DNA of 64,000 nt from Paracoccaceae bacterium (GTDB lineage Bacteria; Pseudomonadota; Alphaproteobacteria; Rhodobacterales; Rhodobacteraceae): contig JACKKD010000003.1 of the NCBI GenBank assembly GCA_020637675.1, forward strand, positions 744,001-808,000, given 5' to 3'. How positions within the stretch are numbered: position 1 is the stretch's first letter; every line of letters starts with the position of its first letter. The notes beneath the pieces were generated by a model. That model saw only the letters and a list, made by a program, of their open reading frames with translations. It was not told the DNA's origin and did no database searches. Both the position numbers and the translations under genes were made by a program. This document shows, in pieces, positions 17,043-25,072 of the stretch.

Positions 17043-18155
17043 TCAGTCCGCCGCCGCGAGCGTCCTGTCGAGGGCGGGCCAGAGCTCGTCCAGCGGTTCG
17101 CAGCCGATGGCGAGGCGCACGAAGCCGGGGGCCACCGCATCGCCCCAGCGGTCGCGGCGTTCGGCCGAACTGTGGACGCCACCGAAAGAGGTGGCGGGCC
17201 GGAGGAAGGGGCAGGCGGCGATGAAGGCCTCGGCGGCCGCGCCCGAGGCGAGCGTCAGCCCGACGAGGAACCCCGACCGTTGCATCTGTCGCGCGGCGAG
17301 GTTGTGGGCCGGGTCGCCCGGCAGGCCGGGGTAGCGAATTGCCTTCACCGACGGATGCACGGCGAGCCGTTCGGCGACCGTGCCCGCAGTCCGGCACATT
17401 CGGTCGAAGCGCAACTCCAGTGTCTCCAGGCTGCGGTGCAGGAGCCAGGCCTCGAACGGGCCGGGGATGGTGCCGGAAATCTTGCGCCAGTCCCTCAGCG
17501 CCGCGATCAGGCCGGCATCTCGGGCGGCCACATGGCCCATCAGAAGGTCGGAATGGCCCCCCGGCGCCTTGGTGTCGGAGGCCAGGACAATATCGGCCCC
17601 AAGGTTCAGCGGACGCTGGCCGAAGGGCGTCATGGTGGTATTGTCCACGATGGTGAGGCCGCCCGACGACCGCACCTGGCCGGCCACCTCGGCGATGTCG
17701 CAGAGATCCAGGCCCGGATTCGAGGGACTCTCCACGAAGACGAGGCGATAGCCCTCGAAGCCGCCCTCGGCGAAGGCCGCGGTCGGGCGCCGGTCGAATG
17801 TCACGCCGAGCTTGGCGAGGATGCGGTCGGCCAGGAGCCGCGTCGTGTAATAGCCGTCCGATGGCAGCAGCACCCGGTCCCCGGCGGAGAGGAGGGCAAG
17901 GAACGGCGCGGTGATCGCGGCCATGCCGGAGGGGAACAGCACCGCCTCGGCCCCCTCGAGATGGCCGAGCATCTTCTCGCAGGCCTCCCATGTCGGGTTG
18001 TCCGAGCGCCCGTAGCTCGCGTATCCCGCCGGATCGCCCGGCAAGTGGTACATCGAGGCGAGCGTCAGGGGCAGCGCGATCGGTTCGCCCTTTTCGAGCG
18101 CGCGGCCGCGCAGGTGGAGAAGCTCGGCGGGCGAGGCGCGATTATCTTCGGTCAT
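17043..18155 (-). CDS. PLP-dependent trans-sulfuration family enzyme
   Basis: This 370-residue enzyme belongs to the Cys/Met metabolism PLP family (cystathionine gamma-synthase, gamma-lyase or beta-lyase). Visible features are YASYGRSDNPTW (cofactor phosphate contacts from the neighbouring subunit), FPSGMAAI, IVDNTTMTPFGQRPLNLG and the PLP-binding lysine in SDTKAPGGHSDLLMG. The usual wording there is TKYIGGHSD, so the change to KAPGGHSD may alter specificity. The ATG at 18155 follows AGGAGCC. Which of the reactions it performs cannot be decided from sequence. It heads the accessory block between pgsA and uvrC. Confidence 0.85.
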   Translation of the reverse strand: MTEDNRASPAELLHLRGRALEKGEPIALPLTLASMYHLPGDPAGYASYGRSDNPTWEACEKMLGHLEGAEAVLFPSGMAAITAPFLALLSAGDRVLLPSDGYYTTRLLADRILAKLGVTFDRRPTAAFAEGGFEGYRLVFVESPSNPGLDLCDIAEVAGQVRSSGGLTIVDNTTMTPFGQRPLNLGADIVLASDTKAPGGHSDLLMGHVAARDAGLIAALRDWRKISGTIPGPFEAWLLHRSLETLELRFDRMCRTAGTVAERLAVHPSVKAIRYPGLPGDPAHNLAARQMQRSGFLVGLTLASGAAAEAFIAACPFLRPATSFGGVHSSAERRDRWGDAVAPGFVRLAIGCEPLDELWPALDRTLAAAD

Positions 18156-18247
18156 GGTGGAGGCTCCTGGCGGCGGCGTCCGCTTCCCGCATGGCAGCCT
18201 AGTGGCGGGGGCGTCAAACGGAAAGGGGGGACAGGTTCGCCGGTGCG

Positions 18248-19774
18248 TCAGAGGGTGCCGGTTCCCTGCCGCGCCGCAAGGGCGCGGCGAACGCCCTCGA
18301 CGAAGCGGGCGGTGTCGGCGGGGTTGACGTATTCCACCGCTTCGGCCCCATCCTTCACTGGATCCCAGGCCGGGTCGAGCGCGAGCGCAGCGTCGATGTG
18401 GCGGGCGGCCTCGTCCGTGCGGCCGGCCAATGCGTACGCCGCGGCGAGCCGGGTCTCGCGCATCGGGCCGCGCGGCGCGAGCCTGAGAAGACTCTCGATC
18501 GAAAGGCCGTAATCCCCGGCCGTGAAGGCTGCGACCGCGAGATCGAGGAAATACCACATCGGGTGGAACGGGTTCAGCTCGATGGCCCGGCGGCAAAGCT
18601 CCAGCGCCTCCAGCCCGCGGCCCTGGTTCGAGAGCATGTAGCTCAACGCGGCCATCGTGTCCGTGTCGTAGGGATTCAGTTCCAGCGCATGCCGGGCATG
18701 GAACTCGGCCGCGCCGGTTTCGCGGCGGAACTGGTGGACGAGGCCGAGCATCCGATGGCAGCGCGCCTCTTCCGGCGCGAGCGCCACGGCGCGGGACGCA
18801 TTGACCAGCGCGCGGTCCAGTACCTCTTTCGGTGCAGAGCCATAGCCTGCGGCGATGACCTCTGCGAGCGCGAGATAGCCGAGCGCGATGGCGAAATCCG
18901 GGTCGATCTTCAGGGCCTCGCGCAGGTGATCGCAGGCGGCTTCGTTCACACCCGGCCCGACATCTCTGAGATACCGCCGCGCGGTGACGAAGTGGCGGAA
19001 GGCCTGGATGTCTGCCGGCCGGCCCGAGAGCGGCGCATCCATCGCCGATTCCTCGGCTGTCGCGGCAACGCGCTGGATGATCCGGCGGGGCAGCGTATTC
19101 TCCAGGGTCAGCACCTCTGTCTCGTCGAGCGTGAAGGTTTCCCCCCAGATCTGCCGCATTCCGGACGTTTCGGTGAGGTAGACCGAGATGCGGTAGCGGT
19201 CGCCCGCCCGGCGCACGCGGCCGCGCACCACATAGTCGGCGTGAACCTCACGCGGCCCGTCCGGAGATAGGCCGAGGGCGGAATAGGGCGAGATCACCGC
19301 CAGCGTCCGATAGCGGGCGAGGCCGTAGGTCACTTCCTCGGCAATGTCGCGGAACAACCGGTCGTCCCCGTCGTCGCCATCCACGCCGAACGGAAGGACC
19401 GCGAGACGCAATTCCCGAACCCCCGATCCCGTCGAGGATGGCGACGCCGGGACGGTGCGGGCGATATCGAGCATGTAGCCGCGACGCGGAAAGGTCCGAA
19501 CGATGTGCCGGGTCTCGGGTCCCAGCACGCGGCGCAGGTCCTTGATGGTTTGTGTCAGGGTGTCATCGCTGACGAAGACGCCGGGCCAGACGGCGGCCAT
19601 CAGGCTTTCCTTCTGCACGACCGCGCCGCGATGTGCGGCCAGTTGGGTCAGCAGGGCATAGGTCTTGGCGCGGATTTCGACGGGCACGCCATCGTGTTCC
19701 AGCGTTCCACGCGCCGGATCAAGGCTGAACCCGGCAAAATGGATCGTCCCCGTCTCCTCCTGCACACCCGGCAT
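18248..19774 (-). CDS. Winged-helix regulator with TPR repeats
   Basis: This 508-residue protein has an N-terminal OmpR/CadC-type DNA-binding domain (about 8-100, including LGPETRHIVRTFPRRGYML). A middle part (about 120-245; LRLAVLPFGVDGD, DYVVRGRVRRAGDRY) resembles the TolB-N/FlgO-like domain of one-component regulators. A C-terminal array of tetratricopeptide repeats (about 285-470) follows. No membrane helix is seen, so unlike CadC it should be cytoplasmic. The start is uncertain: the ATG at 19774 lies 56 bp inside the preceding gene and has no good ribosome binding site. A GTG three codons in is an alternative. Confidence 0.82.
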   Translation of the reverse strand: MPGVQEETGTIHFAGFSLDPARGTLEHDGVPVEIRAKTYALLTQLAAHRGAVVQKESLMAAVWPGVFVSDDTLTQTIKDLRRVLGPETRHIVRTFPRRGYMLDIARTVPASPSSTGSGVRELRLAVLPFGVDGDDGDDRLFRDIAEEVTYGLARYRTLAVISPYSALGLSPDGPREVHADYVVRGRVRRAGDRYRISVYLTETSGMRQIWGETFTLDETEVLTLENTLPRRIIQRVAATAEESAMDAPLSGRPADIQAFRHFVTARRYLRDVGPGVNEAACDHLREALKIDPDFAIALGYLALAEVIAAGYGSAPKEVLDRALVNASRAVALAPEEARCHRMLGLVHQFRRETGAAEFHARHALELNPYDTDTMAALSYMLSNQGRGLEALELCRRAIELNPFHPMWYFLDLAVAAFTAGDYGLSIESLLRLAPRGPMRETRLAAAYALAGRTDEAARHIDAALALDPAWDPVKDGAEAVEYVNPADTARFVEGVRRALAARQGTGTL

Positions 19775-20087
19775 CCGACACCGCTGCGACCTTGCGATGC
19801 CTCATCGGAAGCCTGCGCAGCCAGGCTGTCAACGCCCTTTTGGCCATGTCACGACCCGCGCGCGAGAGTGCCGGCAGCAGCGGCGGATAGTCGGCCTGAA
19901 GAATGCGCGGATCGTCCGCGTCAAGGATCGCAAGGTAGTCGGGATGCGCCCCGATCGACATGCCGTCTGCGATCAGATGGGCCAGTTCCGCACGGCGGGC
20001 CCGGGCCTCGGTCCGCGTTTCCCAATCCGCCTCGGGCGTCCAGTGGTTCTCCTTTTCACTGACCGTGGGGTGACGATGACGCAGCAT
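19719..20087 (-). CDS. Uncharacterised small protein upstream of the TPR regulator
   Basis: This 122-residue hydrophilic protein has a strong ribosome binding site, AGGAGG six bases before ATG at 20087, so it is probably real. It includes WTPEADWETRTEARARRAEL, the acidic ILDADDPRILQADYPP, and a basic patch (WLRRLPMRHRK). No family is recognised. Its 3' end overlaps the start of the wHTH-TPR regulator by 56 bp in another frame, which suggests the two are co-translated and may function together. Confidence 0.55.
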   Translation of the reverse strand: MLRHRHPTVSEKENHWTPEADWETRTEARARRAELAHLIADGMSIGAHPDYLAILDADDPRILQADYPPLLPALSRAGRDMAKRALTAWLRRLPMRHRKVAAVSDAGCAGGDGDDPFCRVQP

Positions 20088-20185
20088 GACGGGCCTCCTG
20101 GGCAATCCGGTGCAGGCCCAGAGGGTAGGCCTGATCGCAGATGGCGTCCGGTCGGCTGGCTGAAATCTTTCTGAAATCGTGCGGT

Positions 20186-20323
20186 TCAGTTGCCCGCGCG
20201 GAAGCAGTCGCGGAGCGTCTTCGCCATCGGTTCGGAAATCGCGTTCACGGCCGCAAGGCTGTCCACTCCGGCGCGCGTGACGGCCTTGGGCGAACCGAAA
20301 CGCTGCGGCAGTGCCCTTTCGGG
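20186..20323 (-). pseudogene. uvrC': Decayed 3' end of uvrC
   Basis: The last 45 codons before a TGA at 20186-20188 encode a match to the C-terminal helix-hairpin-helix of UvrC. The remnant reads QRFGSPKAVTRAG and ends CFRAGN, where the intact uvrC (ends 21924) reads QHFGSAKAVSRAG and YFHAGG. The two align without gaps at roughly 55% identity. There is no uvrC-like sequence upstream and no start, so it is a non-functional fragment. It lies in the same orientation as uvrC, 1,738 bp away, with the tauE and gntR genes in between. Confidence 0.8.
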
Positions 20324-20388
20324 CGGGGGGCTTTGTCTCCGGACGGAGAGCCTGGCGGCGGCGAGGACCCGCGCGAAGAGGGTTACGC

Positions 20389-21138
20389 TCAGCGAAGGAA
20401 GAACAGGATGGTCATGATCGCCCCGACGGCGGTCACGAAATGGCGCAAAAGATCGGTCCTTGCGATGCGCCGGCTTTGACGCGCGCCGACATAGCCGCCC
20501 AGCGCCGCGCTCGCCGCCATGACCAGCGCCTGTTCCCAGGCGATCAGGCCGGCCGCGACGAAGGCAAGCGCGGACAGCAGCGACAGGACCGCCGACAGGA
20601 CGTTCTTCAGTCCGTTCATGCCGTGCAGGTTGGCATAGCCGATGAGGCCGAAGGCCGCGAGTAGCATGATCCCGAGCCCGCCGTTGAAGTATCCGCCATA
20701 GACCGATACGGCGAGGATCGCGAGCGCCGATGGCAGGGGACCCGCGGCATGGCCGCCCTGCCGCCGCAGGAGCCGGATCAGGCGAGGTCCGGCCGCGAAC
20801 AGCACCGTCGCGAGAAGCAGGAGCCAGGGCACGATCCACAGGAACGTATCCCCCGGCGTCACGATCAGCAGCAGCGCGCCGAGAATGGCGCCGACTGCGG
20901 AGATCGCGATGATCGCGCGCAGTCCGAGGCTGCCTTCGGGCTCCATGTCGTTCCTGAAGGCCCAGGCGCTGCTCAGATAGCCCGGCAGCGCGGTCAGTGT
21001 CGCGGTGGCATTGGCGCTGACCGGCGGTATGCCGACATGGATGAGTGCGGGCAGGGTCAGGAACGTCCCGCCGCCGGCGACGGCGTTCAGCACACCCGCC
21101 GCGAATCCGGCACCGGCCAGCAAGAGAATCTCGAACAT
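20389..21138 (-). CDS. TauE/SafE-family sulfite/organosulfonate exporter-like permease
   Basis: This 249-residue membrane protein has about eight hydrophobic helices and the family hallmarks GVLNAVAGGGTFLTLPAL in the first half and VYGGYFNGGLGIMLLAAFGL in the second. Family members move sulfite, sulfoacetate or other small organic anions; the substrate here is unknown. The ATG at 21138 has GAAGGGG upstream. It is divergent from a GntR regulator, the usual sign that the regulator controls it. Confidence 0.88.
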   Translation of the reverse strand: MFEILLLAGAGFAAGVLNAVAGGGTFLTLPALIHVGIPPVSANATATLTALPGYLSSAWAFRNDMEPEGSLGLRAIIAISAVGAILGALLLIVTPGDTFLWIVPWLLLLATVLFAAGPRLIRLLRRQGGHAAGPLPSALAILAVSVYGGYFNGGLGIMLLAAFGLIGYANLHGMNGLKNVLSAVLSLLSALAFVAAGLIAWEQALVMAASAALGGYVGARQSRRIARTDLLRHFVTAVGAIMTILFFLR

Positions 21139-21186
21139 CCGCGCCCCTTCCGTCTTCTGAAGTGGCATCTTCTTGCACGCTGGCAT

Positions 21187-21207
21187 ATTGGTCTGCAAAT
21201 TGGTCTG
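21187..21207. promoter_or_regulatory. Direct-repeat operator candidate between tauE-type gene and gntR
   Basis: ATTGGTCTG occurs twice at 12-bp spacing (21187-21195 and 21199-21207) in the 82-bp divergent promoter. GntR regulators usually bind short repeats in such places, so this is the likely autoregulatory site. Confidence 0.45.
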
Positions 21208-21220
21208 GAAAGAGAGGCCG

Positions 21221-21910
21221 ATGACGCGGCTGAGCTTCAAGACGACCGAATCCCGGCTGCGCCGCCTTCTCGCCGAGCTTGCCCCCGACGCGGGCGACCG
21301 GCTGCCCGCCGAACGCATGCTCGCGATGCGCCTGGGATGCAGCCGCGAGACCCTGCGCAAGGGGCTTTCCACGCTGGAGCGCGAGGGCGAGATCTGGCGG
21401 CATGTCGGCCAGGGCACCTTTCGCGGCGCGCGACCGCGGCACCTGCCGGTCAGGGACATGCTCCTGGTCGAAGGGGCGACGCCGCCCGACCTGATGCGGG
21501 CGCGCATCCTTCTCGAACCGCAGGTCGCCGCCGAAGCGGCGCGCCGCGCCGATGCGCCGGACATCGCCCACCTGCGCGGCAGGCTTGCCGCCGGACGCCG
21601 GGCGCCCGACCTCGCGGCCTGCGAGCAGGCGGATGACGCCTTTCACCGGGCGGTCGCGGAGGTGTCGCGCAACCCGGTGCTGATCGGCCTGCTGACCTAC
21701 CTGTCCGGCGCGCGCCGCCGCGCCGCCTGGCAGCGGGAATGGCACCGCACCTATCGCAGGACCGGCGCCGGCGAGTTCCGCACGATCCACAGCGACCAGC
21801 ACCGGGATATCGTGGACCGCATCGCCGCCGCCGACGCCGCCGGGGCGGCCGAACGGATGGCCGTCCATCTGAAGGCGATCGAAGCCGCCATGTCGGGCGC
21901 GGGTGGATGA
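21221..21910 (+). CDS. GntR-family regulator, FCD subgroup
   Basis: This 229-residue regulator has an N-terminal winged helix-turn-helix (about 5-70, with GDRLPAERMLAMRLGCSRETLRKGLSTLE) and a C-terminal all-helical FCD ligand-binding domain. The FCD metal/ligand residues appear as DDAFHRAVAEVSRNP and EFRTIHSDQHRDIVDRI. The ATG at 21221 follows AGAGAGG. It is divergent from the TauE-type permease and probably controls it in response to a small organic acid. It converges on uvrC with a 13-bp gap. Confidence 0.88.
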   Translation: MTRLSFKTTESRLRRLLAELAPDAGDRLPAERMLAMRLGCSRETLRKGLSTLEREGEIWRHVGQGTFRGARPRHLPVRDMLLVEGATPPDLMRARILLEPQVAAEAARRADAPDIAHLRGRLAAGRRAPDLAACEQADDAFHRAVAEVSRNPVLIGLLTYLSGARRRAAWQREWHRTYRRTGAGEFRTIHSDQHRDIVDRIAAADAAGAAERMAVHLKAIEAAMSGAGG

Positions 21911-21923
21911 TCTTGGCGTGTCC

Positions 21924-23789
21924 TCACCCGCCCGCGTGGAAGTAGTCGTAGACCGTCTGCGCCATCGTCGCCGAAATCCCGTCCACGGCCTTGAGGTCTT
22001 CGAGCCCGGCGCGGCTTACCGCCTTGGCCGACCCGAAATGCTGGAGGAGCGCCCGCTTGCGCGCCGCGCCGATGCCGGGTACCTCGTCGAGCGGGGTGGC
22101 GCCGATGGACTTGGCGCGCTTCGCCCGGTGCGCGCCGATGGCCCAGCGATGGGCCTCGTCCCTCAGGCGCTGGATGAAGTAGAGGACCGGGGAGTTGTGC
22201 GGGAGCGCGAAAGGGGGCTTGCCGGGGCGGTGGAATTCCTCCTTGCCGGCATCGCGGTCGACGCCCTTGGCGACGCCGATCATCGGCACATCCTCGACCC
22301 CCAGTTCCTCCATGATCCCGTTCACCGCCGAGACCTGCCCGGCGCCGCCGTCGATCAGCAGGAGGTCGGGCCAGGCTTCGCTTTCGCGGTCGGGATCCTC
22401 TTTCAGCAGTCTCTGGAAGCGACGGGTCAGCACCTCCTTCATCATGCCGAAATCGTCGCCGGGGGTGAGGTCCGCACCCCTGATGTTGAACTTGCGGTAC
22501 TGGCTTTTGACGAAGCCCTCGGGCCCGGCGACGATCATCCCGCCGACGGCATGGGTGCCCATGATGTGCGAGTTGTCGTAGACCTCGATCCGCCGAGGCG
22601 GCGCGTCGAGATCAAACGCCTCGGCAAGCCCTTCGAGAAGCTTCGACTGGGCAGCACTTTCGCTCATCTTCCGGCCAAGGCTTTCGCGGGCGTTGCGGGC
22701 GGCGTTCTCGACCAGTTCCGCCTTCTCGCCCCGTCGCGGGACGGCGATCTCCACCTTGCGGCCGGCGCGGTCGGACAGAAGCTCGGTCATCAGGTCGGCA
22801 TCCTCGATCAGGTGCGACAGGAGGATGAGGCGCGGCGGCGCCTTGTCGGCGTAGAACTGGCCGAGGAAGGCTTCGAGCACTTCCGGCGCCTCGGCCCCGG
22901 CGCCGGTCTTGGGGTAGAAGTCGCGGTTGCCCCAGCTCTGGTTGGCCCGGATGAAGAACACCTGCACGCAGGCCTGTCCGCCCTCCATGTGGAGCGCGAC
23001 GACATCCGCCTCGGCCACGCCGCGAGGATTGATGCCCTGGACCTGCTGGACCTGGGTCAGCGCCTTGATCCGGTCGCGCAAGGCCGCGGCGCGTTCGAAC
23101 TCCATCGCCTCCGAGGCGGCGGCCATGTCCTCGGCAAGCCTGGCCTGCACCTGCGTGGACTTGCCTTGCAGGAAGCGTTCGGCATCGGCGACGAGCGTGC
23201 CGTAATCCGCTTCGCTCACATGGCCTACACAGGGCGCGCTGCACCGCTTGATCTGGTAGAGCAGGCAAGGCCGCGTGCGGCTGGCGAACATGGCGTCGGA
23301 GCAGTTGCGGAGCAGAAACACCTTCTGCAACTGGTTCAGCGTCCGGTTCACCGCCCCGGCGCTGGCGAAGGGGCCGTAATAGTTGCCCTTCTCCTTCTTC
23401 GCGCCGCGATGTTTCTTGATCTGCGGGAACGGGTGCTCCTTGGACACGAGGATGTTCGGGAAGGACTTGTCGTCGCGCAGGAGCACGTTGAAATAGGGCT
23501 TTAGCTGCTTGATGAGGTTCTGCTCCAGAAGCAGCGCCTCGGTCTCGGTCCGCGTCGTCAGGAACATCATCGAGGCCGTCGCGTGGATCATCCGCGCGAT
23601 CCGCGCCGAATGGCCCGAGGGGCGCGCGTAGTTCGAGACGCGCGCCTTGAGATTGCGGGCCTTGCCGACGTAAAGCACCCGCCCCTCGGAATCGAGCATG
23701 CGGTAGACGCCGGGCTGGGCGGTCAGCGTCTTGAGGTACGACTGGATCAGCGCGTGCCCCGAAAGCTTACCTCGCGTCATCTCGGTCAT
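21924..23789 (-). CDS. uvrC: Excinuclease ABC subunit C
   Basis: UvrC makes the two incisions around bulky DNA lesions in nucleotide excision repair. The 621-residue protein has the GIY-YIG nuclease (GVYRMLDSEGRVLYVGKARNL, about 27-47), a UVR domain (EFERAAALRDRIKAL), the RNase H-like endonuclease (IEVYDNSHIMGTHAVG, LLIDGGAGQVSA) and a C-terminal helix-hairpin-helix pair (DEVPGIGAARKRALLQHFGS). It is full length. A second, decayed copy of its last 45 codons lies 1.7 kb downstream, so this 3' end may have been acquired in a recombination event. Confidence 0.96.
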   Translation of the reverse strand: MTEMTRGKLSGHALIQSYLKTLTAQPGVYRMLDSEGRVLYVGKARNLKARVSNYARPSGHSARIARMIHATASMMFLTTRTETEALLLEQNLIKQLKPYFNVLLRDDKSFPNILVSKEHPFPQIKKHRGAKKEKGNYYGPFASAGAVNRTLNQLQKVFLLRNCSDAMFASRTRPCLLYQIKRCSAPCVGHVSEADYGTLVADAERFLQGKSTQVQARLAEDMAAASEAMEFERAAALRDRIKALTQVQQVQGINPRGVAEADVVALHMEGGQACVQVFFIRANQSWGNRDFYPKTGAGAEAPEVLEAFLGQFYADKAPPRLILLSHLIEDADLMTELLSDRAGRKVEIAVPRRGEKAELVENAARNARESLGRKMSESAAQSKLLEGLAEAFDLDAPPRRIEVYDNSHIMGTHAVGGMIVAGPEGFVKSQYRKFNIRGADLTPGDDFGMMKEVLTRRFQRLLKEDPDRESEAWPDLLLIDGGAGQVSAVNGIMEELGVEDVPMIGVAKGVDRDAGKEEFHRPGKPPFALPHNSPVLYFIQRLRDEAHRWAIGAHRAKRAKSIGATPLDEVPGIGAARKRALLQHFGSAKAVSRAGLEDLKAVDGISATMAQTVYDYFHAGG

Positions 23790-24124
23790 CTCGAAACGTC
23801 CTCATTTCGCGACCCCTGCGTCGGCACCGATTCCTGTCTTCGGCTGCAACCTCGCGTGCCCAAAGGCAAGCGAAATCCTGTCCACGGAAAATGTGGATAA
23901 CTCTGTCGAAAAGAATTCGACGCGCGGAAATTTTCCTTGTTTTCGGCTAGGTTCATCACGTTGCCTGTTTTTTAGGCAGTCTCGCAACCCATTGAAATCG
24001 CGCATGATTTTTCTGCATCTCCGGCAAATCACTGAAAGCATTGGGAGAATCGTCACGCATTTGTCACAGCCGCGTTACAGGTGGACAAGTCAAGCCCGGC
24101 CAGGCGTTTCGTGCCGATATTTCG
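23790..24124. other. AT-rich intergenic region with a DnaA box
   Basis: These 335 bases between uvrC and the SDR gene (both on the minus strand) hold no convincing gene and are much richer in A and T than the surroundings. They contain one perfect DnaA box, TGTGGATAA (23892-23900), the palindrome GTCGAA-AAGAA-TTCGAC (23905-23921), and a small hairpin TGCCT/AGGCA around a T-rich loop (23962-23978). The uvrC promoter should lie here. Confidence 0.6.
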
Positions 24125-24904
24125 CTAGTCCACACCCAAGATGTCGGGTGTCTTCCAGCCCAGATGCTGGCCTCCGTCCACGCAGATCAACTGCCCGGTG
24201 ACCGCGCGGGCATCGATGAGATAGCCAAGCGCCGCGCAGATGTCCTCCGGGTCGGCGCCGCGCTCAAGGACCGAGCAGGCGCGCTGTCCATGGAATTGCT
24301 CTGCGGTCTGGCGCGCCCCCTGAAGCGTGGTGCCGGGGCCGATGGCGTTGACGCGGATATCGGGGGCGAGTGCGCGGGCGGCGGTCCGGGTGAAGGCCCA
24401 AAGGCCCATCTTTGCCACCGTGTAGGACATGAATTCCGGTGTGAGCTTCCGCACCCTCTGGTCAAGCATGTTGACGACGAGACCCTGCGCAAGCGCGGCG
24501 CCATCCGCCTGTCGCACGGCTTTCGGCGCCTGGGCAGCAAAGTCCTGTGTCAGCGCGACCGGTGCGCGGAGGTTCGATTCGATGTGCCGGTCCCAGCTTT
24601 CGCGGGTTCCGGTGCGGATGTTGTCGTATTCGAAAATGGAGGCGTTGTTGACCAGAAGGTCGATCGGCCCTCCGAGCGCCGCGGCCGCCCGGGCAACGAG
24701 GCTGCGGCTTTCGGCCTCCTGCAGGAGATCGGCGCGCAGCGTCGCGGCCGTGACGCCAAGCGCGCGGGCGTCGGCGGCGGTCGCTTCGGCCTCTTCCGCC
24801 GAACTCGCGTAGTGGATGGCGACCTCGATGCCGCGCCCCGCAAGATGGAGCGCCATCGCCCGGCCAAGTCGCCGCGCCCCCCCGGTGACGAGCGCGCGCT
24901 TCAT
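24125..24904 (-). CDS. SDR oxidoreductase, pteridine reductase-like
   Basis: This 259-residue short-chain dehydrogenase has the NADP-binding TGGARRLG (7-14), NNAS (86-89) and the YxxxK pair Tyr161/Lys165. The position 13 residues before the Tyr, normally Ser, is Asp148. The Asp-Tyr-Lys arrangement and the RRLG turn are those of pteridine reductase (PTR1) and FolM, which reduce dihydropterins with NADPH. I therefore favour a dihydropteridine or dihydromonapterin reductase over a fatty-acid reductase. The ATG at 24904 overlaps the preceding small gene by 4 bp. Confidence 0.82.
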   Translation of the reverse strand: MKRALVTGGARRLGRAMALHLAGRGIEVAIHYASSAEEAEATAADARALGVTAATLRADLLQEAESRSLVARAAAALGGPIDLLVNNASIFEYDNIRTGTRESWDRHIESNLRAPVALTQDFAAQAPKAVRQADGAALAQGLVVNMLDQRVRKLTPEFMSYTVAKMGLWAFTRTAARALAPDIRVNAIGPGTTLQGARQTAEQFHGQRACSVLERGADPEDICAALGYLIDARAVTGQLICVDGGQHLGWKTPDILGVD

Positions 24905-25071
24905 CCGGCCTTGCTCCCGCAGGGGCAGGGCGCGTTGCCGATGCGTGGCCGACCGCAGGACGCGCAACGTGCGGCCCCAAGCCGGCGCTGACCGCGTCCG
25001 GGAAACCGGAGCCGCCCGAAGACGGCGAGTGCGGCGAGGAAGACGAGGAGGAGCGTGACCGCCTTGACCAT
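24901..25071 (-). CDS. Small membrane protein with zinc-ribbon tail
   Basis: This 56-residue protein has an N-terminal transmembrane helix (KAVTLLLVFLAALAVFG) and a C-terminal four-cysteine cluster, CASCGRPRIGNAPCPCGSK, that should bind zinc. It lies 1 bp after the S49 peptidase gene and overlaps the SDR start (ATGA), so the three are one operon. The function is unknown. Confidence 0.7.
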   Translation of the reverse strand: MVKAVTLLLVFLAALAVFGRLRFPGRGQRRLGAARCASCGRPRIGNAPCPCGSKAG

Positions 25072-25072
25072 G

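Noticed and set aside
20186..21868. Long open frame on the minus strand ending in the uvrC-like segment
   Set aside because: Only its last 45 codons resemble UvrC; the rest is out-of-frame reading of the permease and regulator genes.
23790..24124. Chromosomal origin of replication
   Set aside because: Only one perfect DnaA box is present and no dnaA, hemE or parAB genes lie nearby.
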